Source of the DNA: Symbiodinium kawagutii
Taxonomy: Eukaryota > Sar > Dinophyceae > Suessiales > Symbiodiniaceae
NCBI GenBank assembly: GCA_009767595.1
Contig: VSDK01016270.1
Coordinates: 71,502-135,501 of the forward strand
Length of the DNA: 64,000 bases
Direction of reading: 5' to 3'
Each line of letters begins with the position of its first letter. Within the stretch, counting starts at the first letter, position 1. A program made the position numbers and the translations under genes. This document shows positions 12,535-22,894 of this stretch, piece after piece. Below the pieces are notes generated by a model. The model did not search any database. It worked only from the letters and a program-made list of their open reading frames with translations, and was not told the DNA's origin.

Positions 12535-12645
12535 TCATCATCGTCCTATTATCATGACTATCATGAGCATGAACATCACCATAAGCATCAGCATCAGCAT
12601 CATGATTCATGATCATCATGATCATGAGCAACGTTATGAACATCA
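12535..12645. repeat. CAT/ATG-rich degenerate repeat
   Basis: Imperfect ATCATG, CATCAG and CATGAG units. The stretch from about 10.75 to 12.9 kb otherwise shows no gene I can support. Confidence 0.7.
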
Positions 12646-12902
12646 TCAGCCGCACGGCATCCTCATCATTCATCCTTCTATGATCGACTTGCTTTTAACT
12701 TCAAAGCTGGCTTTGGTTCCTTACCTGTTGGCCTAATGTTGTGGGGACTAGAAGGGCAATCTTGTTGTTGTAGTATCCTGGATTGGAGTTATTCAGTATA
12801 CAGTATACCAGGCTCACTCATCAGTCCTGTGTTCCCGAGGCAAGATCATGGCTTCCTTGTCATTGGTGTGGCTCAAGATAGTGGTATGCGTGCCATGCTT
12901 AC

Positions 12903-13139
12903 ATGCTTCAGTTGGTGTTGTTTCCTGGTTCTGCTGTTCAGCCTAGAATTGAAACCACAGACTCAACGAGAGAGACATCAGCTGGTGCAGTTGTGTTGCG
13001 CGACAGATTGGATTTGTTTTTCAAAGCAGAAGGTGTAAACCAAGAACTTGAAGATGCAAGCCCAGAAGTATATCATTTCTTGCACATTTGCGAACCCACA
13101 AGGGATAGAAGAGAACAGAAACATCGAAGCCAGTCATAG
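12903..13139 (+). CDS. Exon-like open frame, unrecognised
   Basis: 78-codon frame ending in TAG. Its second half (VVLRDRLDLFFKAEGVNQEL, then EVYHFLHICEPTRDRREQKH) has the composition of a real soluble protein. Candidate 3' splice sites lie at about 12943 (TTCAG) and 12961 (ACCACAG). No family was recognised and no partner exon identified. A second frame overlaps on the same strand. Confidence 0.3.
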   Translation: MLQLVLFPGSAVQPRIETTDSTRETSAGAVVLRDRLDLFFKAEGVNQELEDASPEVYHFLHICEPTRDRREQKHRSQS

Positions 13140-13279
13140 CCAGTCTGGGCGAGCAGCACAGCCCAAACTTTTGGTGTTTCAAGGCTGGAGTGCTCCGGCG
13201 CTTCTCAGTTCGTCGCCTGTCAGCCAAGAGAGGGGGCTGGATGTAGGTTCGGAAAACTCTCATGAGCCATGGCAATAAA

Positions 13280-14990
13280 CTATCAGTTTGTTGATTGTCA
13301 ATATATTGTGCTGACAGGTTAAAGGAGTATTATTATATTTTGAATCCATGATACCGGTAAGTTCTATGGCTCTTAGCCAAGGAGTGTTCTTCATGGCTCG
13401 AACACCTGGTTGAATCTACACATGCACCAATGACAATGGCCGCTCCATGTCGTGAGTTGAAAGGGGATGAGTTAAATGAGTTGTGATGCCAGTGATCCCC
13501 GTAGCGATCCCCAATCTTGGTATCCCGCACATTCCTAGGCCATTTTTGTCTTTGTGGAACCCCCATGTCCCAATTGCCAATCGCAGCCTTCAGACACATG
13601 TACAGTTTGTTTTGAAAAGAGGGCCGATCGAGAACAGTTTGTTCTCTAGATGCCCACGCGATCTTCTGATGTTGGTGTTTTGACGTGTCGGTTTGACCAA
13701 GGTCTGCAGTTTTCAGTCCTGTGTTGGCTGAGCTAGTTCAGGCCCAAGCGGGTTGATCAAAGCAAACCAGTCAAGCCCAGATACCCATGAGCCAAGTGCA
13801 TGCCGACCCCTATGGAGCCAAGGATGATTCTACCCTTGCAATTGCGTACAGGAGATTTCTGCACAGCTGGAAAGTGTTGTGGCCGGTGGTCTTTGACAGT
13901 CGCCCATCTTGGCCTCACAGGGCTGGCTGCCACCAGCAGAGACACGCTCCAGGACCAAGGATCGCGGTGGTGATGGTGTACTTCTTGCTGCAAGGCGGAG
14001 CTGAAGGATCTGAGCGCTTTCAGTTGCTGAAAGCCACTCTGGATCTTAGCACTTCCAGTTGATCAGAAAAGAAGCAGAATTACTGTAAGCCTTCGCTTTT
14101 TTTGAGTATGTAAAAAGATACCAAAATCTTCCGGCATCTTCAAGATCTGTTTTGCGATTGAGAGAGGGAGAGAGAGTCTAATTCGGAGGAAGAACAGAAT
14201 GCTATCCTAAGACTGTAGACAATCGAAGATCTGAAAATATCTGAAATCCGAAGTCTTTGAAAAGATCAGTTGCTGTCACTTCAAAAAAGACAACGACAGC
14301 AACTGATTTTCACCGTGCCATCAGGCGAGATCCCGAGAACAGGATCCAGCTTGGGTCCCCATGGGTTTTCACCCACTACCAGGCCACGGACGTGCTATTG
14401 GGTCAGATCGTTCAGTGCACTTGAAAGGATCCGGAATTCAAATCTTCAAGGTCCCAACTCAGATTGAAAATAGAAAACCTACGTCTAAATACAAGGAAAG
14501 CGTTTTAGGCTTGGAGCGCCGGGACCTTGGCAGCTCTTGCAAGGCACAAGGCATGTCCCTCATTGCCCTGCCACGGACTCAGCATCTTTGAACTTCCTTT
14601 CATGCCATGTGGATGTACGGTTTCACCTGTGGTACTTGTAGAACTTCACTGCTTTTCCACTATGTTTGGCTCTGGCCTTGTGACACGCTGAGGCCGCAGT
14701 CCAGGGTTGTTGTCCTGTTTGCTGAACATCAACCAAACAAGGCCTAGACCTCTCAGGTTCATGTACCATCACAGAGCACAACCAAGCTACTCAGGCAGCT
14801 CCCGGAAAGTGGGTCTGCGGCTTAGACTTGCAAGGTTGGTCAACCGATTGTTTTACAAAGCGTGGCCTTGTCTGAAAATCAGTGGTTCCTGCCACATGAC
14901 ATTTCCTTAAGCTTTTATAGCAATCCTGACATCCGAGGAACATTTTGGAACGTCCCTCCTTGCAGAGATTCCTGGTGAGACTCCTGCCTG
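13280..14990. other. No recognisable gene
   Basis: Short open frames only (for example 13787-14062 and 14361-14591 on +), each overlapped by equally long frames in other registers. No domain, splice-bounded segment or RNA gene was recognised. A short GA-rich run lies near 14158-14174. Confidence 0.45.
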
Positions 14991-15036
14991 CATCACTGGG
15001 TCGATGTCAAGCCATTTCTCATTCAGCACCTGGAAG

Positions 15037-15090
15037 CTTACAGCTGCTTACAGCTGCTTACAGCTGCTTACAGCTGCTTACAGCTGCTTA
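15037..15090. repeat. 10-bp tandem repeat, unit CAGCTGCTTA
   Basis: Five near-identical copies of the 10-mer in direct orientation, with the last copy decayed (GAGCTTGCTT). One of several 10-bp-period arrays in the window. Confidence 0.95.
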
Positions 15091-15353
15091 GAGCTTGCTT
15101 GGAACTGGGCCAGAAAACCCAATCAGTGCTTCAATCAAGGAGACTGGATGGGCAGACTGTCCCAAGCTCAGCTGAGAGGCCGACTTTGAAAACATCCATG
15201 CCAGTACTTTGGGTTGAAAGTCACCATGCCGTGCATGCAAGCAATGTCACGTCACACACGCACATGTCATGTCACATGTCATGTGATGTGAAGTGCTGTG
15301 ATTCGATGCATTCTGATGCGAGGTGATGACGTGTTTTTTTTATTTTATTTTCA

Positions 15354-15383
15354 TCTCTCTCTCTCTCTCTCCCTCTCTCTCTG
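15354..15383. repeat. (CT)n microsatellite
   Basis: CT dinucleotide run with one CCC interruption. A GT-rich run follows at about 15561-15586, and GTAGGTAGGT-like sequence at 15410-15432. Confidence 0.9.
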
Positions 15384-15983
15384 CTTTCGTGCATGCATGC
15401 AGGCATGTAGGAAGGTAGGTGATAGGTAGGTATCGATTTCACGCTACATGTTCGTTTGCACTTTGCGTTTAATGCAGTTTAGCGATGTTTGGCCTAATAT
15501 GGCAATGTGAGGAATTGAATGTACTTGTATTTAGTGTTGCGTAGGTGGTATCCGGTATCTGTGTGTGTGTGTGTTTGTGTGTGTGCGGGCCATGCATCGT
15601 TTCCAAGGTATACGGGTGCGATGTATCTACAGTGTTTGCAAGGCAGGTAATGTATAGGATAAAGGCAAAGTATCTAGTGTATGTCAGTGCTGCTTGCAAT
15701 TCATGTTGTGTCTGAAACTATGTAACCATGCACTGTGATGTGAGGTAGATTAAGCTCCTCACTCATGTCATTTCTACAATGTATATAGTCTATTGTCTAC
15801 GTTGCTGCATTGTGCATGTAGTTGCAAGCATGTAAAATGGAGCAATGGAGTCTAGGAGTACTTGCGTATCATTTGGGCAACATTTGCATGTGTTGCTTTC
15901 ATATGATTCCATATGTATCTACATGCATCGATATGTATCATATATGTATCCTTATTTATCTATATACATGTATCTATCGTACA

Positions 15984-16196
15984 GGGAGAGTGGGATTGAG
16001 TGTATTGCAGTGTGCTGAGGTGCCGCGATTGCTGGGAAAGTACCATTTTGCACAAGGTGCTGTGTCCAGAATCAGCGTAGCTCCTCTTTCGCCCACAACT
16101 CAGGACACGAATCTTCGAGGGGTTTTGGGATTTTGGGGGGTGTTCGAAACAGAAGGTCAAATCCGAATGTTTATGAACGGAAGCAAACAAGTCTAA
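15984..16196 (+). CDS. Exon-like open frame, unrecognised
   Basis: After GTACAG at about 15984 the frame reads GRVGLSVLQCAEVPRLLGKY, then FWGVFETEGQIRMFMNGSK, to TAA at 16194-16196. Composition and the acceptor-like start suggest a terminal exon. The part of the frame upstream of 15984 is AT-rich and repetitive and probably intronic. No family was recognised. Confidence 0.3.
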   Translation, partial: GRVGLSVLQCAEVPRLLGKYHFAQGAVSRISVAPLSPTTQDTNLRGVLGFWGVFETEGQIRMFMNGSKQV

Positions 16197-16585
16197 GAAA
16201 CAACACTTTGTAGTCTTTCATCAAACTAGTTGTTTTCATTTGTTTTCCTAGTGAATCATGCTAGCTAAGACAGGTTACGGCTTAAGCATGTTGAAGCCAA
16301 GGTCCAAGCTTTTTGCCATTGCCTACAGACAGGGTCGGAGTGGGGAGAACTCTGAGAACACGTCACCGTTTGAAGCTAAGAGGGATTTATCAGCTATTTT
16401 TGTCCTTCTTGCTGTGGTCCCTTCACGCTATGTTCCTTGTCCAGTGCAGTATAACATGTCCATCATGTTGACCGTTCATGTTCACGTTTGTCTATGGTGT
16501 CAGACGGTTTTCGATGCATACCGCATTTGTTGCCGCTTGGCTTAAACCACCCAGGAATGGATCACCGATGGCCAGAGGTTGGCTT

Positions 16586-17131
16586 TCAAGGACTGATTGA
16601 GCCTTTCGAACCAATCTCCAAAGTTTGTGGATATGGAGTTGAGAGTTGACTGGTCCCATTCGGTCCCTTAAGCTGCAGATTTTCCCTGGTCGATTGCCAG
16701 TGATGCTGTGATTTCTGAGGAGGACTCCAACGAAATCCTTCACGCAGTACCTTGGCATCGCATGGGTTGACCCTCCTGGAAACAACTTGACCCCAATAGG
16801 GTATCTGAATAGGAAACTGATCATCCCTGTCTGGAAGGTTCAGGCTATTAGTTTCCAGCAGTGCATATTTTGGAGGATACAGGTGCCAGGGTAAAGATGA
16901 CGCGGTGTCATGAGTTTTGTGCATCTTTTGGGAACTCACCAGAATATGGATTCCAGGCCAGTCAGGTGTGCAGATGGTAGAAGATGTAGGTGCTCTTGGT
17001 ATGCAGTGATGGACTAGTGTTAGATCGCGGCCACCGAAATCATCACCTGCATGCTGCCATTTTTTGGGGGTTCTGCCCGTGGTGTAGTGCCACCAGGTGC
17101 TCCTGAAAGGATGCAAGGCTAATTTGTTCAA
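16586..17131 (-). CDS. Long minus-strand open frame, unrecognised
   Basis: 181-codon frame on the minus strand with mixed composition (for example DDFGGRDLTLVHHCIPRAP and PIQIPYWGQVVSRRVNPC). A second minus-strand frame of 110 codons overlaps it. It is unusual in being on the strand opposite to every gene I could name. It could be a fragment of a mobile element or chance; I saw no reverse transcriptase, integrase or transposase motif. Confidence 0.25.
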   Translation of the reverse strand: MNKLALHPFRSTWWHYTTGRTPKKWQHAGDDFGGRDLTLVHHCIPRAPTSSTICTPDWPGIHILVSSQKMHKTHDTASSLPWHLYPPKYALLETNSLNLPDRDDQFPIQIPYWGQVVSRRVNPCDAKVLREGFRWSPPQKSQHHWQSTRENLQLKGPNGTSQLSTPYPQTLEIGSKGSISP

Positions 17132-17570
17132 AATCTTCCCTTGTCTTCGGGGGTTGAAGCTGCAAACAAGAAGCCCTTTGGCCTTCTGCAGTGATCAAAG
17201 GTCAAGAGAAGCAAGCGTCTCTTTGGTTCTGACCTTACCGAAACCAAGAGACCAAGGAGTCGCCTCCAATTTTGATCCACGAAAATTCGACCCAGGCAGA
17301 GCTCTGGGGATCAGAGCTGGTCTTCACCACCAAGCCTCTGTCTTTAGAGCCCGGGAGCCTCAGCTCAGCGAGAGGACGGGCCCCAACCAGATCTGGGCCC
17401 CAACCTGCTGGGAACCCAGGCCACAGAAGGAGCAGATCTGGGCACGGTCTGTAGCTGGCCTGGGAGATGGGGCAGTGGCCTGAGCGATGCTTCTGGGCTT
17501 CTGGGCTTCTGGGCTTGGGGCATCCTTCAGACTTTGGCTTCACAAGACCTCAGAGGTTGGCTTACTCACC

Positions 17571-17740
17571 TAGGCTCACCTCTTGTCATCAATGGAAAGT
17601 ATGGGAAGTGGCACTGGGTGAAGATGGGGACTCATTGGACTCATGTGGCCGTAGGACCAGTTCCAATGCTGAGGATATCGGCTGACTTGAGCAATGCAAT
17701 TGGCCGAGGCCTTTGCCTACACCTACCACAGTGGTGCTGA
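17571..17740 (+). CDS. Exon-like open frame, unrecognised
   Basis: After CCTAG at about 17571 the frame reads LVINGKYGKWHWVKMGTHW and continues to a TGA at 17738-17740. Tryptophan- and lysine-rich, not low-complexity. No family recognised and splice partners unknown. Confidence 0.25.
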
Positions 17741-18368
17741 GCAAGTCACGAAGCAGGTCGCTTCACCGAGTTTGGCTGGGCATGGGTATGGATCAGTACC
17801 AGCAACAGCACCAAAGGGATTGTTTATGAATAGGGCTTATGGGGAAATCATCAGCACATCACAGCCAACAACACGCACCAATAATAAACTAGACTAATCC
17901 AAAATCTGCGAAGGTGAGCCCAGCAATCGCTATCCTGTCCATGTTTGGGATGTGAACGGAACAGGTACCTGGATTCGGCCCGTGTTCACATGGGTATAGC
18001 TTTTTTATAGCTCACAGGCAGGATTCCTTATCTCACCAAATGCCTCGTTGCTGAGTTAGAGTAGATGCCGTCCTCTCCGATTTGCCTTCCTTTTTGATGT
18101 GCCAGACTTAGGTAGCAGGTAGCAAACATCAGTAACTGAATGCAACTCCTTGTAGTACTTGACCTGCGCACATAAGCGGACTCCTTGTGGACTCCAGTTT
18201 GGAGGACAAGGGTGGAGCGAAACTTAACAAGCTGGATCTTGCTCGCTGCATGACAGGTGGTCTTACGCCTCAATGCTGAGCATAGGCTTGGTCTACACCG
18301 ATCTTCATGAGAAGTCAAGATTTACAACGTCTAACATGTCCTACATGTATATGATATGTACAGTATGT

Positions 18369-18440
18369 ATCTTTCTTTCTTTCTTTCTTTCTTTCTCTCT
18401 CTCTCTCTCTCTCTCGCTCTCATTCTCTCTCTCTCTCTAT
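18369..18440. repeat. (TTTC)n then (CT)n microsatellite
   Basis: Seven or so TTTC units grade into a CT run with small interruptions. Sequence from 17.8 to 19.2 kb otherwise shows no gene I can support. Confidence 0.95.
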
Positions 18441-19235
18441 ATGCACAGTCGACCACAGCTCTTTGAAAGGATGTAAGTTGATGTGTGGTTTCGAGCAGTG
18501 CTATCTCGTTGTTGATTATGGTGCTTCTACCAGCTTAGTTCATGGCAACACGAAGGCTAGAGATGCTTCAAGAGCCTCATGTCATAGCATCGGGCTTCAG
18601 TCCCTTTGTCAGTCCGAGGCCTCAGTCATTTCGCGGCTGTAGATTGGACCCTTCACGGGGGGGTTCCTTAAACTAGGCAACCCCCAAAATGGTTGGTTTA
18701 TTACTATACATGACTACTAATGGATGATTTGGGGGTACCCGTATATGAAGGAACCCACCACATGTTGAGGCCATGTTTGAGACATTGGATCAATTCATAT
18801 CCCATGTCAGATAAAGCAAGCGTGTGCAACCACAGGGAGGCATGATGACGCATCGGTGGCCAGTCCAATATCGTTGGTTGAGCACTGCTGGGTGTCATGT
18901 AGGGCCCAGGGTGAGCCGTGTCTTCGCTTAGGGCTCCAGTGGCTTCAGAAATCATGGCATGGATGGCATGTTTCAGGATGTTTTAGGTCACACATTTCGA
19001 AAACAAGTTATATAAGTAATCAATATATGATCATGTATACAGATGCATATGTAATCATATGTGCATGTATGCACATGCGCACAGTTAGACATATCTAAAT
19101 CGTATCAGAAACAACTGACGACAACAAGCAACTGACAACTCACAGCTGTCTGCCACAACGGTGCCACGGCCAAGGCACGGTGAGCACAGTACAGCGCCAG
19201 GCTGGGCATCCCAACACGAGTCGAGACATGTCAAT

Positions 19236-19395
19236 AGATATCAAGAGAATAAGAATCAAGAGGTATGAAGAGGATCAGAATCAAGATGTATCAAGAGGAT
19301 CAGCATCCAGAGATATCAAGAGGATCAGAATCATTTAGAAGAGCAGATTCAAGAGATATCAACAGGATAAGAATCAAGAGGTATTTAGATGAGAC
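19236..19395. repeat. Degenerate 25-bp tandem repeat
   Basis: Units start at 19236, 19261, 19286 and 19311 and follow the pattern AGATATCAAGAGGATCAGAA plus TCAAG. A fifth and sixth unit follow after an 18-bp insertion. Units differ at several positions, so the array is old. Confidence 0.85.
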
Positions 19396-19636
19396 GAATC
19401 AATACTCTTGCTCAAGGTGCAATTTTGCGGGATTGTGTTGATCAGGGGCAGCCGCTCCTCACTTTAACTCCCCCGTGTTGTGTCCTATATATTTGGTCAG
19501 AAGCTGGTGTCGCAAAGTGAGTGTTTCCGACGATGTCATGGCGGTGAACCTTCTTGGTGTCACACCGAAGATCAAGCAGCTGGTAATTTTAGTAATCATC
19601 TTTCACACTACCAGCAACATTATCAACACCAACAAC

Positions 19637-19733
19637 ATCCTCCTCCTCCTCCTCATCCTCATCCTCCTCCTCCTCCTCCTCATCCTCCTCCTCCTCCTCA
19701 TCATCATCATCATCATCATCATCATCACCAGCA
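19637..19733. repeat. (TCC)n/(TCA)n microsatellite
   Basis: TCC units with TCA interruptions grade into pure TCA. Long open frames here on both strands (runs of Leu/Ile/Ser or Met/Arg) are products of the repeat. Confidence 0.95.
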
Positions 19734-19948
19734 CGGCAATCATTGTTATCATTATTGGCTTCATCCTCAATATCGTGGTTTTCACAGTGATTGTGGTTTT
19801 CAGTGTCCGCAACCTCTTTTTGTTCTTATCAGCAGCACTCTTTGCATTCATCGTTTGTCACTATTATTTGAAGTCCAGGTTGTCGACTGTATTGTTTATC
19901 CTTTGGATTTGCACGACTATCATAAGGTTTAGCATTGTTTGTAGTGTC

Positions 19949-19953
19949 ATCCA

Positions 19954-20018
<65 letters not shown>

Positions 20019-20021
20019 CTA
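19949..20021. repeat. (ATC)n microsatellite
   Basis: About 24 uninterrupted ATC units. On the minus strand it reads as poly-Asp, and on the + strand as poly-Ile or poly-Ser. No evidence of translation. Confidence 0.97.
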
Positions 20022-20714
20022 CAAGTCATGATTCATGATGACGATCATGCAACATCAAGAGAATCACAAGTGATCATGTTTATATTACCCATCAGAATCG
20101 CCGCCAAATCATGTCTTGATTTGAGACCGAAATCCTCTTCGTCCGCGCTGTGCAACAGTGCATGAGCATCCTTTTTCATACCCAGTAATACTGAGTGAAT
20201 AGATCATTTTTGATGAACATCAAGCATTCTAAGCAGTCCTACTCAGATCGAAGTTTCTGTTTGGCGGTTTCAGTGCATTTCAATGGCAAAATCCTGCTCA
20301 CAATTGACAGGCCCAGGAGTCAGGACACAGACTCTTCACTTTCGTTGGCGGGGAGAGGGGTCCGAACCTGAAACTCTTCATTGTTGATGTGGAGACGGTA
20401 GGGTGTCCATACAAGTTGTGCTGCTCTTGAACCAATGCTTTCGCGTACTCGTTCGATCTTGTTCTTGGCTGGCAAGTGGGGTCAATTTATTAGCAACATT
20501 TAGCAACCATGTATGATTTAGTACGTCAGTGTTCACAGGCTAGGCTTGGAGTTTCAGATCTTCATCCTTTCAGGGCTAGTCTTAGACCAAGACCCTGGCT
20601 TGGAAAGTAGCCACTACCGATGAGGTATTCTGGTAGAACACATGCTTTCCTCGCAGAGAATGCAGGGTATCTAGAAGGTTTCTGTTTATTTGATTTTTGA
20701 GACGCTCAATTTTT

Positions 20715-20805
20715 CATTTGTGAACTACACTATAGATACATTTTGTTTGTGAATACACCATAGAAGTATTTTGCTTGTGAACTACACTATAGGAATATAT
20801 TTGTT
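20715..20805. repeat. 29-bp tandem repeat, three copies
   Basis: Three successive copies of TTTGTGAACTACACTATAG plus an AT-rich tail, spaced 28-29 bp and diverged at a few positions. A TTATTTCAG acceptor-like sequence follows directly, so the array may sit at the end of an intron. Confidence 0.85.
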
Positions 20806-20814
20806 TGTTATTTC

Positions 20815-21119
20815 AGAGCAATATCGCATGGGACTCAATACAAAGGTCCATGCAGGGATTGTTCATCATCATGGACCCCTTGTTGACGCATGAGATCTTG
20901 CGAAAGTTTTTTTTGAGCTTGCCAAGCTATTTCTTTTCCCGATTGGTAGTCGAATCAGAAGGAAGTCAAACGTCCGACGTATCCCCAATCTTTCAAGCAG
21001 ATGCATTGAGGGGTAAGCGCATCTTTGATATTCAAAGGGTCTTACATCTGATTTTCGCATCACTTTCGCGGCCTTTCATATCCATTCATCACAAGACCGT
21101 AGCCGATTTCCCAAGCTGA
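20815..21119 (+). CDS. Exon-like open frame, unrecognised
   Basis: The frame opens after TTTCAG at about 20814 and ends in TGA 21117-21119. It reads SNIAWDSIQRSMQGLFIIMD, later RIFDIQRVLHLIFASLSRP. Moderately hydrophobic, no family recognised. Confidence 0.27.
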
Positions 21120-21239
21120 AGCCATCCCTTTGCTTCGGAAAGCACTAAGGTGCCCAGGGCCGGGCACAGATTTGTGGAGTCCAAGCCCCGGTGCCAAAAG
21201 ATCCACAATCTGGAGATCAGTTCTGAGAACTTGGTGTTT

Positions 21240-21530
21240 TTTTAATTCTTTTACCATTACCATTCATTATATCTAGAGATATATATATAATATAGATATC
21301 TATAATGTTTATTTTATTCATTATATTTATTACATGTATTAGATATACATCATTTCTTTACATTTATCAATATTTATCATATTCATTAGGATTCATGATA
21401 TTTTTGGAATTTACTATCTTTGCCATTGATTATATATTATAGTTTATTCATTCCATCTTGTTGTATCTTGTTGTATTTATTATCATAGTTTGAATTATCG
21501 CCTATATAGTATATAGGAGTTATGCATTTC
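21240..21530. other. AT-rich intergenic or intronic DNA
   Basis: Dense TATATA, ATTTAT and ATTCATTATATT sequence with no open frame. The local base composition is clearly more AT-rich than the rest of the window. Confidence 0.8.
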
Positions 21531-21775
21531 AAGAATCCAACTTCTAGAGATCGAATCGAGGTCAACGACCGAAGTGTTCCAGATCACTGTCAAGATGTTG
21601 GTGCAACTGGAAAAGAGGTGGATACTGCACTGAAGTGATGCTTGTGAAAATTCTCGAAATTCTCACGCAAGTTTGCTAGATAGTGAGCCGCACAGCTTGA
21701 TGAATTAAGCACATGAGATCGCATCAGTCTCCATTTTCCATCATTTTTCCATCATTTTTCCTACTTCATTGTTAG

Positions 21776-22079
21776 GTCCTTGCGGTGGCCAGCACACTGC
21801 TGACAGACAAGAGAGTCTTCCTGTTGACAAGCTCCGTGTGGCACTTGGAGGCAGACCTGGAAGGCCCAAAGTGTTAAAACCGTGTTGAAAGGAGGTACCC
21901 GGTATCGAGGCCAACAAATGTTCTTCAACACCAATACTGAAGGTTCGCCGTTCACCTCTCCAGTGCTTCCAAGTCATCATGGGTAAACTGCCCACCTTCA
22001 ACTGCTCCAAGTCGCAAGCCATCCCAGATCGGTTGTTGAGGCCAGTGGCGTTCCATACTACGCTTTGGTGGGCTTGACA
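21776..22079 (+). CDS. Possible DENN-domain (cDENN-like) exons
   Basis: Exon 1, ~21776-21863, follows TTGTTAG| and reads VLAVASTLLTDKRVFLLTSS, then VWHLEADLEG. It resembles the 'LLLERRVIVVSSSL' strand-helix block of the cDENN core of Rab guanine-nucleotide exchange factors. A second segment (~21915-21980) has SPFTSPVLPS, comparable to the 'PF.W..vyiPvLP' block. A third (~22041-22079, after GTTGAG|) has EASGVPYYALVGLT, comparable to 'LdAPvPyliGv'. The order matches the family, but each match is short and the junction phases do not all close by hand, so this is a suggestion. The donor of exon 1 may be GC (GAAG|GCCC). Confidence 0.35.
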
Positions 22080-22080
22080 C

Positions 22081-22120
22081 CGTGAGAAGCCGTGAGAAGT
22101 CGTGAGAAGTCGTGAGAAGC
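22081..22120. repeat. 10-bp tandem repeat, unit CGTGAGAAGY
   Basis: Four copies of CGTGAGAAGC/T. Immediately downstream a 19-bp unit (TGATGTACGAGAACATTAC) occurs twice at about 22128-22163. Confidence 0.93.
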
Positions 22121-22284
22121 GACATTCTGATGTACGAGAACATTACTGATGTACGAGAACATTAAAAAAAGCTCATACCGAATCAGAAGCAGTTTTTGGG
22201 TCTGAGAATGTCTCAGTTTTCAGCGTTTTTCAGCAGTTTTTTGGGTTTGCCATGGTTTGCCTATGTTTACTGTGAAGAACTCTC

Positions 22285-22375
22285 GAGGTGCTTTCCATAT
22301 TTCCAGCTGTCAGAAGGCTGATCAAAGAGCGCCAACAACGCGCTGCGGAGAAACAAGAAGTGGGAAGTCCCGTGA
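22285..22375 (+). CDS. Exon-like segment, unrecognised
   Basis: Bounded on the left by TCGAG|GTGC or TTCCAG|CTG. It reads AVRRLIKERQQRAAEKQEV, a basic, helix-prone segment. It may belong with the DENN-like segments upstream. No family recognised. Confidence 0.3.
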
Positions 22376-22894
22376 AGTTCTTTTCTTTATATTTTGCAAA
22401 GCTCAATGACAGGAAAGCAGTCCAGGTCAGAGCAGGTATCACGGAGAGATATATTTGAATTATTTTGATAAATTCTCCTTTAACAAAGGCATGAGCAGTC
22501 ATTGACATAGCAGACTGAATCCTGCTCCTTGCATATCCTTACGTTCCGTTCAATTGGACTCCTCTTCTGGGGCATGGCTCTGTGGCAACACTCTTCAGGT
22601 GGAGACTGTTGTTTAGAAACAGGGAGAAGGATATAAAAGCATGGTTGAGAGTGCAGAGAGCCTTTGAGGATTTTGCTTTGGATGCGCACCATGTTTGTTT
22701 TTTGCTGTTGTGAGATGGGGAAACCAATTTATGTATGTATATATGTGTACTTGAAGACAAACGCAAACTGGGATTTGACACTGGTCTGACTTAGCTTGCA
22801 AGCACTGCCACCACCGTGCTATGGTGCGCGCAACAGTGCTGAGTGGAGATAGTGCCTGTCTGGCCAGTGATAGTACAGATTGGGGTTACTACAC

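Noticed and set aside
19603-20038. Long frames reading poly-Ile/Leu, poly-His/Pro or poly-Asp
   Set aside because: They are translations of the TCC/TCA and ATC microsatellites and exist in nearly every frame of both strands.
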